64,000 nt of DNA from Betaproteobacteria bacterium (lineage in GTDB: Bacteria > Pseudomonadota > Gammaproteobacteria > Burkholderiales > Burkholderiaceae_C). The stretch is from the NCBI GenBank assembly GCA_016716535.1, contig JADJWD010000004.1, positions 372,001 through 436,000 of the forward strand, read 5' to 3'. The notes below the pieces were generated by a model that was given only the letters and a program-made list of their open reading frames with translations, did no database searches and was not told the DNA's origin. This document shows, piece by piece, positions 47,143-55,774 of this stretch (position 1 is its first letter; every line of letters starts with the position of its first letter). The position numbers and the translations under genes were made by a program.

Positions 47143-48050
47143 AGCTGATTGACTGCGTGGCGCGGACGGCCGACCGGCTCGCCTGCGCGGCGGTGGCCTT
47201 CGGCCACGGCACCGGCAACGCCTTCGACGAGGCGGCGTGGCTGGTGCTGTGGCGGCTCGGGCTGCCGCTCGATGCGCTCGACGAGAACACCGAGCGTGTG
47301 CTCGACGCCGCCGAACTGGCGCGCATCGATGCGCTCGTCGACGAGCGCATCACGAGCCGGCGACCCGCCGCCTACCTCACCGGCGAGGCCTGGCTGCACG
47401 GTGTGCCGTTCGTGGCCGACGAGCGCGCGCTCGTGCCGCGCTCGCTGCTCGCCGAGCCGCTGCTCGAAGGCACGCTGGAAACGCTGCTCGGGCGCGAGCC
47501 GCGGCGCGTGCTGGATCTGTGCACCGGCGGCGGCAGCCTTGCGGTGCTGGCGGCACTGACCTGGCCCGAGGCGCGGGTGCTCGGCACCGACCTCAGCGCC
47601 GATGCGCTGGCGCTTGCGCGGCTTAACGTCGAGCGGCACGCGCTGGCCGGTCACATCGAGCTGAGAGAAGGCGACGGCCTCGCGGCGCTGCGCGCCGATG
47701 AACGCTTCGACCTCGTGCTGTGCAACCCGCCGTACGTCAACGCCGCGTCGATGGCGGCGCTGCCGGCCGAATACCGCGCCGAGCCCGCGCTGGCGCTCGC
47801 GGCCGGGCGAGATGGCATGGACTTCGTGCGGCCGCTGCTCGCCGGCCTCGCCGCGCATCTCGAACCCGCGGGCGCGCTGGCGCTCGAGATCGGCCACGAA
47901 CGTGTGCACTTCCACGCCGCGTTCCCGCACCTCGAGCCGCTGTGGCTGGCGACGAGCGCCGGCGACGACGCGGTGCTGTGGCTGGCGCGGGAACAGCTCG
48001 TGCCGGAGATCCCGAACATGGCGCCGGCAAAGAAGAAGTCGGCCCGATGA
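47139..48050 (+). CDS. prmB: Ribosomal protein L3 glutamine N5-methyltransferase
   Basis: 303 residues from a GTG overlapping the dapE stop (GTGA). The AdoMet site is LDLCTGGGSLAVLAAL with VLGTDLSADALALA, and the glutamine-methylating NPPYVN motif is followed by MAALPAEYRAEP, typical of PrmB rather than PrmC. It methylates Gln150 of ribosomal protein L3 during subunit assembly. The last residues are Lys-rich. Its stop overlaps the next start as ATGA, continuing the chain of coupled genes. Confidence 0.93.
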   Translation: MKLIDCVARTADRLACAAVAFGHGTGNAFDEAAWLVLWRLGLPLDALDENTERVLDAAELARIDALVDERITSRRPAAYLTGEAWLHGVPFVADERALVPRSLLAEPLLEGTLETLLGREPRRVLDLCTGGGSLAVLAALTWPEARVLGTDLSADALALARLNVERHALAGHIELREGDGLAALRADERFDLVLCNPPYVNAASMAALPAEYRAEPALALAAGRDGMDFVRPLLAGLAAHLEPAGALALEIGHERVHFHAAFPHLEPLWLATSAGDDAVLWLAREQLVPEIPNMAPAKKKSAR

Positions 48051-50047
48051 TCACCGTCCGCAACGTCACGCTGCGGCGCGGCGCCAACGTCGTGCTGCAA
48101 GACGCCGGCTTCACGCTGAACCCCGGCGAGAAGGCCGGCCTCGTCGGCCACAACGGCGCAGGCAAGTCGAGTCTCTTTGCGCTGCTCGCCGGCCGGCTGC
48201 ATGCCGACGCGGGCGACGTCGACCTGCCGCCGCGCTGGCAGATCGGCGAAGTGGCGCAGCAGATGCCCGAGACCGACGAGCCGGCCACCGACTTCGTGCT
48301 GCAAGGCGACCTGCCGCTCGTGCGCGCGCAGGCGCAACTCGCCGCCGCCGAAGCCGCCGACGACGGCCACGCGATCGCCGAGGCGCATGTCGCGCTGGAC
48401 GAGGCTGGCGCCTTCGACGCGCGCTCGCGCGCGCAGGCGCTGTTGCTCGGGCTCGGCTTCAAAGCCGCCGAACTGGACGCACCGGTCGCCAGCTTCTCCG
48501 GCGGCTGGCGCATGCGGCTGCAACTCGCCCGCGCACTGATGTGCCCGGCCGACCTCTTGCTGCTCGACGAGCCCACGAACCACCTCGACCTCGACGCGCT
48601 CGTGTGGCTCGAGAGCTGGCTGCAGCGCTTTGCCGGCACGCTGCTCGTCATCAGCCACGACCGCGAGTTCCTCGACGCGGTCACGAAGGTCACGCTGCAC
48701 GTCGACCAGGGCCAGGTGACGCGCTACGCGGGCAACTACACCGCCTTCGAGGCGATGCGCGCCGAGCGGCTCTCCCAGGCGGCCAGCGCCTACACGCGCC
48801 AGCAGGAGCGCATTGCGCACCTGCAACGCTTCATCGACCGCTTCAAGGCCAAGGCAACCAAGGCCAGGCAGGCGCAAAGCCGCGTCAAGGCGCTGGCGCG
48901 CATGGAGCGGCTCGCGCCGGTGCTGACCGCGAGCGACTTCCAGTTCGAGTTCCGCGAGCCGGCGAGCCTGCCGAACCCGATGCTCGTGCTGCGCGACGTG
49001 ATCTGCGGGTACGGCGACAAGGCAGTCGTCCGCGGCGTCAACCGCACCGTGCTCGCCGGCCAGCGCATCGGCATCCTCGGGGCCAACGGCCAGGGCAAGT
49101 CGACGCTCGTGAAGACGATCGCGCGCGTGCTGCCGGCGCTCGCCGGCACGGTCACCGAAGGCAAGGGCCTGGCGATCGGCTACTTCGCGCAGCAGGAGAT
49201 GGACCTGCTGCACGCCGACGACACGCCGCTGCAACTGATGACGCGCATGGCGCGCGAGGCGGTGGCCGCGGGCCAGGCGCACGAAGACACGCGCGAGCAG
49301 GCGCTGCGCAACTTCCTCGGCCAGTTCCGCTTCGACGGCGAGATGGTGCTGCGGCCGGTGGGCACGCTGTCGGGCGGCGAGCGCGCGCGCTTGGTGCTGG
49401 CGACGATCGTCTGGCAGAGGCCGAACCTGTTGCTGCTCGACGAGCCGACGAACCACCTCGACCTGACGACGCGCGAGGCGCTGTCGATCGCGCTCAACGA
49501 ATTCGAAGGCACCGTGCTGCTCGTCAGCCACGACCGCGCGCTGCTGCGCGAGGTGTGCGACGAGTTCTGGCTGGTGACCCGCGGCGGCGTCGAGCCGTTC
49601 GACGGTGACCTCGACGACTACCAGCGCTGGCTGCTCGAAGTGAGCCGCGCCACCGTGCGCGGGGCCGAGGCGCCGGTACGGCCGGCGGCGGCGCCTGCTG
49701 CGCCGGAGGCGAAGAAGGCCAATGACAAGGAGCGGGCCACAGCCGAGCCGAAGAAGCCCGCCGCCGACGCCGCGCCACGCGAAGACCGCAAGGCCAAGGC
49801 GCAGGCGCGCGCCAAGCTCGCCGAGTCGACGCGGCCGCTGCGCATCGAGCTCACGCAAATCGACAAGCGGCTCGAGGCCCTGACCGCCGAACGCAGCAGC
49901 ACCGAGGCGGCGCTGGTCGAAGGCGGCCTCGCGCCGGCCGATATCGCCGAACACGGCCGGCGCCTGAACCACATCGCGGCCGAGACGGCGATGCTCGAGG
50001 AGCGCTGGCTCGAGTTGCAGGAGCAGATCGAGGCGTTGAACAAGTAG
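48047..50047 (+). CDS. ABC-F family ATPase (YheS-type)
   Basis: 666 residues without membrane segments. Two ABC cassettes have Walker A GHNGAGKSS and GANGQGKST, signatures ASFSGGWRMRL and GTLSGGERARL, and LLLLDEPTNHLDLDALVWLE and LLLLDEPTNHLDLTTREALS. The ABC-F linker between them contains the KAKATKARQAQSRVKALARM helix. A charged Ala/Lys/Pro-rich region (about 550-600) leads to a C-terminal coiled coil. Length and layout fit the YheS subfamily, which rescues stalled ribosomes, better than EttA or Uup. It is the last gene in the coupled dap run. Confidence 0.9.
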   Translation: MITVRNVTLRRGANVVLQDAGFTLNPGEKAGLVGHNGAGKSSLFALLAGRLHADAGDVDLPPRWQIGEVAQQMPETDEPATDFVLQGDLPLVRAQAQLAAAEAADDGHAIAEAHVALDEAGAFDARSRAQALLLGLGFKAAELDAPVASFSGGWRMRLQLARALMCPADLLLLDEPTNHLDLDALVWLESWLQRFAGTLLVISHDREFLDAVTKVTLHVDQGQVTRYAGNYTAFEAMRAERLSQAASAYTRQQERIAHLQRFIDRFKAKATKARQAQSRVKALARMERLAPVLTASDFQFEFREPASLPNPMLVLRDVICGYGDKAVVRGVNRTVLAGQRIGILGANGQGKSTLVKTIARVLPALAGTVTEGKGLAIGYFAQQEMDLLHADDTPLQLMTRMAREAVAAGQAHEDTREQALRNFLGQFRFDGEMVLRPVGTLSGGERARLVLATIVWQRPNLLLLDEPTNHLDLTTREALSIALNEFEGTVLLVSHDRALLREVCDEFWLVTRGGVEPFDGDLDDYQRWLLEVSRATVRGAEAPVRPAAAPAAPEAKKANDKERATAEPKKPAADAAPREDRKAKAQARAKLAESTRPLRIELTQIDKRLEALTAERSSTEAALVEGGLAPADIAEHGRRLNHIAAETAMLEERWLELQEQIEALNK

Positions 50048-50138
50048 CGCCCGTTTGCGCGGGCTTCACAGGTCGTGGCGGCGTCCTCGGCCCGGCCCGA
50101 AGCGTGATCGATCAGCCCACCAGCGTCCCCGCCCTTCT

Positions 50139-50558
50139 TCAGCGTCCCCGCCCCGGCCGATCCGGATACCCAGGGTGCCGGTCGTGCCGGTTCGGGATGC
50201 CGTCACCGTCGCGGTCCCAGCGCGGGTTGTAGACGCGGTCGCGGCGGTTCGGGATGCCATCGCCGTCGGCGTCCCAACGGCGCGGCTCGTGGTACGCGGG
50301 GGCGCGGTGGGGCACGTGAGCCCGGTGGCCGATGCGGACGTGCTGCAGGTGCGGCGCTGGTAGCACCACGACCGGCGCGTGCACGTGTCGCGGCGCCGGC
50401 ACGTGAACATGCCGCGGTGCATGCACCGGCACGCCGGGCGAGCCGATCGTCACCGACCACTGCACGGCCGGGCCGGAATTTGCCTCGGCGGCGGTGGCGG
50501 CGCCGAGCGTGCCTGCGGCCAGGGCGAGCGTGGCAAAGAGAGACTTGCTGCGAATCAT
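50139..50558 (-). CDS. Secreted His-rich protein with two thrombospondin type-3-like Ca2+ repeats
   Basis: 139 residues, AGGAGA eight bases before the ATG at 50558. A signal peptide (SLFATLALAAGTLGAATAAEA) is followed by a His/Pro/Val-rich stretch of about 60 residues (PRHVHVPAPRHVHAPVVVLP and HRAHVPHRAPAYHEP). Two copies of D-x-D-G-D-G-I-P-N-R-x-D-R then follow: WDADGDGIPNRRDR and WDRDGDGIPNRHDR. The latter match the calcium-binding type-3 repeat pattern. It should be periplasmic or extracellular, binding Ca2+ and possibly a transition metal through histidines. I know no named family for it. Confidence 0.75.
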   Translation of the reverse strand: MIRSKSLFATLALAAGTLGAATAAEANSGPAVQWSVTIGSPGVPVHAPRHVHVPAPRHVHAPVVVLPAPHLQHVRIGHRAHVPHRAPAYHEPRRWDADGDGIPNRRDRVYNPRWDRDGDGIPNRHDRHPGYPDRPGRGR

Positions 50559-50697
50559 GCGGACATCTCCTGTGTGCATCGCAGCCCGCGCGTGACAGTG
50601 AGAAGAAGCGGGCTCGCCTGCCGTCAACGAGGCCCTGGGGGCGGGCGGTGACGGTTCAATGTGCAGCGCAGGTAAAGGTGCGTGAAGGGCGCTGCGT

Positions 50698-51660
50698 TCA
50701 GGGGCGCGCCACCATCAGATCGAGCATCAGCTCGATCCTCGCCTGCGGCGCCGTCAGTTCCCCGGCCGACGGCAACGAATCGGGCCGGCTGCCGACGACG
50801 CCGCCGAGTTGGCAGCGCGAAGCGCGGCGCACGATGACACCGGCCGCCTCGGCGCGGCGCGCCGCTTCGACGAGCGCGCGATGCACGCTGCCGTTGCCGG
50901 TGCCGGCGATGACGATGCCGCGCGCGCCGGCCGCGACGAGCGCATCGATGACTTCGCCGCGCGCGCCAGCGTGGCTCATCACGATGTCGACCACGGGCCA
51001 GGCGTCGGCGGGCAGCAGGCTGGCCGCGGCCGCGTGCAGCGGCGCCGTGGGCCACGGCCGGTAGCACCGCACCTGTCCATCCACGACATCGCCGATCACG
51101 CCCGCATCGCCGGCGTGGAACGCCTCGACGCGATAACCGTGCACCTTGCGCAGATCCGCGCCGCCGAAGATGCGCCCACCGAAGACAACGAGCACACCGC
51201 GCGCGCCGGGCAACGAGGCCACCGTCACCGCATCGAGCAGGTTCTGCGGCCCGTCGGCCGAAGGCGCCGTGGCCGGGCGCATCGCCGCCGTCAGCACGAC
51301 GGGCTTGTCGGCGGCAAGCGTGCGATGCAGGAAGAACGCCGTCTCTTCGAGCGTGTCGGTGCCATGCGTGACGACCAGGCCGGCGACCTCGGGCCGCGCC
51401 AGCAGCGCCTCAGCCCGCGCGCGCAACGCGAGCCAGGTGCCGTGGTCCATGTCGCAGCTATCGAGCCGCGCCAGCGTCTCGGCCTCGATGAGCGCCTCGC
51501 CGCGCGCCACGCGCTCGGCCAGCGCCGGCACCGCGTCGACGAGCACCTGCGCGCCCAGCTGCCCGGCCTGGTAGCCGACGTGGTCGTCGGCGCGCGCGGC
51601 GACGCCGGCGATCGTGCCGCCGGTGCCGAGCACGACGATCGTCGAAGCATGGCTTGGCAT
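50698..51660 (-). CDS. L-asparaginase (type II-like)
   Basis: 320 residues from the ATG at 51660. The two catalytic Thr motifs are present: LGTGGTIAG near the N-terminus and VVTHGTDTLEETAFFLH further on, with the Lys in AMRPATAPSADGPQNLLDA replaced by the usual R/A context. The C-terminal domain includes GIVIAGTGNGSVH and ASRCQLGGVVGS. It hydrolyses asparagine, and perhaps glutamine, to the acid plus ammonia. There is no signal peptide at this start, so it is cytosolic as annotated. It is divergent from lexA. Confidence 0.92.
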   Translation of the reverse strand: MPSHASTIVVLGTGGTIAGVAARADDHVGYQAGQLGAQVLVDAVPALAERVARGEALIEAETLARLDSCDMDHGTWLALRARAEALLARPEVAGLVVTHGTDTLEETAFFLHRTLAADKPVVLTAAMRPATAPSADGPQNLLDAVTVASLPGARGVLVVFGGRIFGGADLRKVHGYRVEAFHAGDAGVIGDVVDGQVRCYRPWPTAPLHAAAASLLPADAWPVVDIVMSHAGARGEVIDALVAAGARGIVIAGTGNGSVHRALVEAARRAEAAGVIVRRASRCQLGGVVGSRPDSLPSAGELTAPQARIELMLDLMVARP

Positions 51661-51670
51661 GGGCGCCTTT

Positions 51671-51686
51671 CTGGATGAAAATACAG
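51671..51686. promoter_or_regulatory. lexA: SOS box 1 upstream of lexA
   Basis: CTGGATGAAAATACAG is a CTG-N10-CAG dyad of the LexA class. It lies 79 bases before the lexA ATG and 10 bases before the start of the divergent asparaginase gene. That gene may therefore also feel LexA binding. Confidence 0.82.
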
Positions 51687-51689
51687 CCA

Positions 51690-51705
51690 CTGGATAAACA
51701 GCCAG
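51690..51705. promoter_or_regulatory. lexA: SOS box 2 upstream of lexA
   Basis: CTGGATAAACAGCCAG is a second CTG-N10-CAG dyad, three bases after the first. The centre-to-centre distance is 19 bases, close to two helical turns, so two LexA dimers could sit on nearly the same face. It lies 60 bases before the lexA ATG. Confidence 0.75.
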
Positions 51706-51764
51706 CCCGACACGAAGGCCCGCGGCAGCGCTGCTTGCAGCCTCAACGTCGGCGCCCAAGCGAC

Positions 51765-52463
51765 ATGGACGACAGCCCCAAGCTCACCGCCCGCCAGCAG
51801 CAGGTGCTCGACCTCGTGCAAAGCGCGATCGAGCGCTCCGGCGCCCCGCCCACGCGCGCCGAGATCGCCGCCGAACTGGGCTTCCGCTCGGCCAACGCCG
51901 CCGAGGAGCATCTGCAGGCGCTTGCCCGCAAGGGTGTCATCGAACTGGCGCCGGGCACCTCGCGCGGCATCCGTTTGAAGTCTGACACACTGCGCGCGCT
52001 GAACGAGGCGCGCCTGTCGCAGTACGGCAAGCAGTACGCGCTGCCGCTGCCGAGCCTGGCGCAGCTGACGCTGCCGCTCGTCGGCCGCGTCGCCGCCGGC
52101 AGCCCGATCCTCGCGCAGGAGCACATCGACCAGACCTTCATGGTCGAGGCCTCGATGTTCCAGCGCCGCCCCGACTACCTGCTGAAGGTGCGCGGCATGA
52201 GCATGCGCGACGCCGGCATCCTCGACGGCGACCTGATCGCGGTGCAGAAGGCGAGCGAGGCGAAGAACGGCCAGATCGTCGTCGCGCGCCTGGGCGACGA
52301 CGTGACCGTCAAGCGCTTCCGCCGCACGAAGGCCGGCATCGAACTGATCCCCGAGAACCCGGAGTTCGCAACCATCCTCGTGCCCACCGGCAAGGAGAGC
52401 AACGAGGGCTTCGCGCTCGAGGGCCTGGCGGTCGGGCTGATCCGCAACACGATGCTGATGTAG
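51765..52463 (+). CDS. lexA: SOS repressor LexA
   Basis: 232 residues from the ATG at 51765. The N-terminal winged helix includes LTARQQQVLDLVQSAIERSG and the recognition region FRSANAAEEHLQALARKG. The self-cleavage site is Ala111-Gly112 (GRVAAGSP), and the Ser146/Lys183 dyad lies in RGMSMRDAG and DVTVKRF. LexA represses DNA-damage genes until RecA-stimulated cleavage. Two SOS boxes precede it, so it is autoregulated. The C-rich inverted repeat just after the stop may end the transcript. Confidence 0.98.
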   Translation: MDDSPKLTARQQQVLDLVQSAIERSGAPPTRAEIAAELGFRSANAAEEHLQALARKGVIELAPGTSRGIRLKSDTLRALNEARLSQYGKQYALPLPSLAQLTLPLVGRVAAGSPILAQEHIDQTFMVEASMFQRRPDYLLKVRGMSMRDAGILDGDLIAVQKASEAKNGQIVVARLGDDVTVKRFRRTKAGIELIPENPEFATILVPTGKESNEGFALEGLAVGLIRNTMLM

Positions 52464-52683
52464 CGCTGCCGCCGCCGGCTGCGGCGGCCTCAGCGGCCCC
52501 AGGGCCAGCACGGCGGCGAACTCCATCGCCCGCCGTTCGTCGTGCTTTGCTGCGCCGGCGGCCTGCCGGGCACGAATAGGCCACCCGAACGCGCGCTGAT
52601 CGGGGCATCGCGAACGCTGCGCGGCGGCGACGATGTCGACATGCCGGATTGAAGTTCCGGCGTCCGTGTCCGATATCACGCCC

Positions 52684-53166
52684 ATGCCGCTGTCCACCGA
52701 ACACCGCCGCCCGAGCGCGCAGCAAGCCGGGCACGTCGTGCGCCTCACCGGCCGTCGCCGCGCCGCCTCCGGTTCGACGCTCGGCGCCGGCCCGAACAGC
52801 GTCAAGCTCGACTCGCAGCCGCCTTCGCTGCGCCATGCGCCCGACTCGGCCTGGCAGCGCTTCATGTTCTGGCTGCTCGCGCCGGCGCCGCACGAGGCCG
52901 CACCGCCGCTGAACCGCCTGCCGCGCGTGCGCGACGACTTCCTCTTCGCGCTGGCCGACCTGCCCGGCGACGCGCCGCACGTGCTACGCCGGCGCATCAC
53001 GCACGCGCACTCGCTGCGCGAGCTGTGGCACCTGCGCGCCGACCTCTTTTCGCTGGTCAGCATCGAGCACTCGCAAGCCGAGGCCGAGCAGCGCCTTCTG
53101 CACCTGAACCGCCACTTTCCGATGCGCGCATCCCGCTCGCAATTCGGCCGCCTGGGAGCCCTGTGA
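52684..53166 (+). CDS. Hypothetical protein, lexA-downstream gene 1
   Basis: 160 residues from the ATG at 52684; an in-frame ATG at 52633 would add 17. The N-terminal half is Arg/Ser/Pro-rich and looks disordered. The C-terminal half (SAWQRFMFWLLAPAPHEAAP, then VRDDFLFALADLPGDAPHVL and SLRELWHLRADLFSLVSIEH) is helical and probably folded. No signal peptide or catalytic motif is seen. The stop overlaps the next start (TGATG), so the two form an operon. I do not recognise a family. Confidence 0.68.
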   Translation: MPLSTEHRRPSAQQAGHVVRLTGRRRAASGSTLGAGPNSVKLDSQPPSLRHAPDSAWQRFMFWLLAPAPHEAAPPLNRLPRVRDDFLFALADLPGDAPHVLRRRITHAHSLRELWHLRADLFSLVSIEHSQAEAEQRLLHLNRHFPMRASRSQFGRLGAL

Positions 53167-53495
53167 TGGCACGCCACCTCGCCCCGCGCGACTACACCGC
53201 CGGCGCCCCGACGGGCGACCGCCTCGCGGCGATCGCCGCGCGCCGCGCCTTCGTCTCGCTGAAGCTGACGTTCGCCGACGCCGCCTCGGGCATCGAAGGC
53301 GCGCAGGCGCACTGGCTGCGCCAGCAGGTGCGCGCCGCCGAGCACCCGGTGGACCTGTGGCTGCTGCGTGCGTCGCTCTTCGCCGCGCTCGCCGGCAACC
53401 AGCCCGACCGCCGACAGTTGCGCCAGCGCCTGCGCCGCGCCATCGAGGCCGTGTTCGCCGAACCGCAGCAAAGCACGATGTTCGGTACGGTCTGA
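53166..53495 (+). CDS. Hypothetical protein, lexA-downstream gene 2
   Basis: 109 residues, translationally coupled to the gene before it. It has a basic N-terminus (ARHLAPRDYTAGAPTGDRLA) and three helices including HPVDLWLLRASLFAALAGNQ, whose LWxLRxxLF pattern also occurs in the upstream protein (LWHLRADLFSLV). The two may be related halves that pair. No known domain is recognised. The base composition matches the neighbours, so there is no sign of recent transfer. Confidence 0.68.
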   Translation: MARHLAPRDYTAGAPTGDRLAAIAARRAFVSLKLTFADAASGIEGAQAHWLRQQVRAAEHPVDLWLLRASLFAALAGNQPDRRQLRQRLRRAIEAVFAEPQQSTMFGTV

Positions 53496-53514
53496 GACCC
53501 AAGGACCGCTCGGA

Positions 53515-53549
53515 CTGAGCTTGTCGAAGTCCCCCTGAGCTTGTCGAAG
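53515..53549. repeat. Two direct copies of CTGAGCTTGTCGAAG
   Basis: The 15-mer occurs at 53515-53529 and 53535-53549, 20 bases apart, in the gap between the convergent hypothetical and kinase genes. The element resembles the short dispersed CTTCGACAAGCTCAG-type repeats that are frequent between genes in many Betaproteobacteria. That link is from memory, not searched. Confidence 0.85.
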
Positions 53550-53554
53550 GGCCC

Positions 53555-55774
53555 TTACCTACGCTTCAACAGCGCGATGATCCGCTCGGGATCGACCGGC
53601 TTGACGAGGAACTCGTCGAAGCCTGCGTCGTAGGCACGCCGCTGGTCGTGCGCCTGGCCCCAGCCGCTGGTGGCCACGAGGATCGTGCCGACACCCGAAG
53701 GCCGCTCGCGCAGCCGCTGCGCCAGTTCGTAGCCGTTGAGCAGCGGCATGCCGATGTCGACGAGCGCGATGTGCGGCGCGAAGCGCGCCGCCTCGTCCAG
53801 GCCCGCCGCGCCGTCGTAGGCCACGCGCACCTCGTGCCCGAAGGCGCCGAGCAGCGTCGCCGTCGTGTCGGCGAAGTCGCGGTTGTCGTCCACCACGAGG
53901 ATGCGGCGCGCGACTGCGCCGGCGGCGTCGGCGTCGGCCGCCGCGGTGCGCGCGGCACGTGTCTCGATGACGATGCCCGGCAGCCGCACGATGAACTCCG
54001 CGCCGCGCCCGGGCCCGGCGCTCTTCGCTTCCAGCGTGCCGCCGTGCAGCTCGACCAGGCGGCGGCTGAGCGACAGGCCGACGCCGAGGCCGGCGTTCGT
54101 GCGCTCGAGCGAGCGATCGGCCTGCACGAACATCTCGAAGATGCGGCCGATCATCTCCGGCGCGATGCCGATGCCGTCGTCGCGCACCGTGGCGACGATG
54201 CCGCCGTCCGCGAGCGCGACCGACAAGTCGATGTGCCCGCCGTCGCCGGTGAACTTGGCGGCGTTGCCGAGCAGGTTCAGGAACACCTGCACGAGGCGCG
54301 TCGCGTCGGCGTCGATCGACACACCGCCCGGCGGCAGCTCGACGTTGACGTGGTGCCCGCGCGCACGCACGAGCGGCATCGCCGCCTCGAGCGCCAGCGC
54401 GACCACCGCGCCCAGCTCGACCGGCTCGCGCTTGAGCGCCAGCTTGCCGGTGGTGATGCGCGACACGTCCAGCAGGTCGTCGACCAGGCGCACCATCTGC
54501 TCGACGTTGCGCTCGATCACCGCGCGTGCGCTGGCCGCGACCGTGGCATCGGCGGGCGCGGCGCGCATCAGGTACAGCGCGTTGCGCACCGGCGCGAGCG
54601 GGTTGCGCAACTCGTGCGCCAGCGTCGCCAGGAACTCGTCCTTGCGCCGGTCGGCCAGGCGCAGCGCATCGGCGGCGACACGCGCGTCGTGCACGTCAAA
54701 GGTGCAGCCGGTGTGGCCCAGCCATTCGCCCGCGGCCGTCAGCCTCGGCACGGCCACCGAGCGCATCCAGCGGTATTCGCCGTCGCGGCGGCGAAAGCGG
54801 AACTCGCAGTCGAGCACCGCGCCTTCGGCCGCCGCGCGCTGCCAAGCGTCGAGGTAGCCGTCACGGTCGTCGGGATGGACGAACTGCGCCCAGTCGTAGC
54901 CGCGCACGTCGACCTGCGCGCCGGCGCCGACGAAGTCGAGGTACGCGCGATTGACGAACACGGCCCCCGACGCGTCGTTCATCCACATCAGCACCGGGGC
55001 GCTGTCGGCGATCGTGCGGAAGCGCTGCTCGCTCTCGCCCAGCGCCTTCGTGCGGCGGTCGATCTCCTCCAGCATCCGGTTGAAGGCGCCGGTGAGCGCG
55101 CCGATCTCGTCGTCGTCGCCCGTGCGGCCGGCACGCACCGAGAAGTCCTGCCGCTGCACGACGGCGCGCGCCGCCTGCGAGACGGCGAGGATCGGCGCGG
55201 TCACCGCGCGCTGCAGCCACGCCGAGAGCGCCAGCGCCGCGGCCAGCGCGGCGGCCATCACTGCGCCGAGGATCAGCACGTAGGCCAGCAACTGCTCGCG
55301 CAGCCGATGGCGTGACTCGAGGACCACCGTGCCGAGCATCTGCCCGCCTTCGAGCACCGGGTGGTACAGGGTCAGCCGGTCGGCCTCGAGCCGGTGCACG
55401 AGGCCCTCGATGTGCGCCGGCAGCACCGGCGCCAGCGCCGGCGGCGCCTCGACACGCGAGAAGGCGGCGAACAGGCGCCCGTCGACGCTGTACAGGGCCG
55501 CCTGTTCGATGTCCTCACGCGCGCGCAGCACCGCCAGGTTCTGCGCCGCCTCCTTGCGGTCGTTGAAGGCGAGCGCCGGGGCGCTGGCGCGGCCGAGGAT
55601 CTCGGCCTGCGTGCGCACGTCGGCGAGATGGCGCGCGCGGTCACCTCGCATCGTCACGTAGACGAGCGCGACCGCCGTCAGCGCCAGCGCGGCGAGCGTC
55701 GTCGCTACGACGAGCGCGGTGATCTTCGCGCGCACCGAGCGGCGCAGGACGGCGGGCAGCCTCATCGCCATCAT
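53555..55774 (-). CDS. Hybrid sensor histidine kinase with receiver domain
   Basis: 739 residues. Membrane segment 1 is about 18-42 (ITALVVATTLAALALTAVAL); a CHASE8-like periplasmic domain follows, then membrane segment 2 (LAYVLILGAVMAAALAAALA) and HAMP. PAS/PAC comes next (FRTIADSAPVLMWMNDASGA), HisKA with phospho-His in FLATLAHELRNPLAPV, HATPase with DDGIGIAPEMIGRIFEMF, and a C-terminal receiver with phospho-Asp in IALVDIGMPLLNG and Lys in FLVKPVD. There is no output domain, so an unlinked phosphotransfer partner is expected. The ATG overlaps the YfiR-like stop (ATGA). An ATG at 55765 is an alternative start. Confidence 0.93.
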   Translation of the reverse strand: MMAMRLPAVLRRSVRAKITALVVATTLAALALTAVALVYVTMRGDRARHLADVRTQAEILGRASAPALAFNDRKEAAQNLAVLRAREDIEQAALYSVDGRLFAAFSRVEAPPALAPVLPAHIEGLVHRLEADRLTLYHPVLEGGQMLGTVVLESRHRLREQLLAYVLILGAVMAAALAAALALSAWLQRAVTAPILAVSQAARAVVQRQDFSVRAGRTGDDDEIGALTGAFNRMLEEIDRRTKALGESEQRFRTIADSAPVLMWMNDASGAVFVNRAYLDFVGAGAQVDVRGYDWAQFVHPDDRDGYLDAWQRAAAEGAVLDCEFRFRRRDGEYRWMRSVAVPRLTAAGEWLGHTGCTFDVHDARVAADALRLADRRKDEFLATLAHELRNPLAPVRNALYLMRAAPADATVAASARAVIERNVEQMVRLVDDLLDVSRITTGKLALKREPVELGAVVALALEAAMPLVRARGHHVNVELPPGGVSIDADATRLVQVFLNLLGNAAKFTGDGGHIDLSVALADGGIVATVRDDGIGIAPEMIGRIFEMFVQADRSLERTNAGLGVGLSLSRRLVELHGGTLEAKSAGPGRGAEFIVRLPGIVIETRAARTAAADADAAGAVARRILVVDDNRDFADTTATLLGAFGHEVRVAYDGAAGLDEAARFAPHIALVDIGMPLLNGYELAQRLRERPSGVGTILVATSGWGQAHDQRRAYDAGFDEFLVKPVDPERIIALLKRR

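Noticed and set aside
52468..52488. Terminator after lexA (GCCGCCGC stem with a 5-base loop)
   Set aside because: The stem is good, but no T run follows on the plus strand, so a Rho-independent terminator cannot be claimed.
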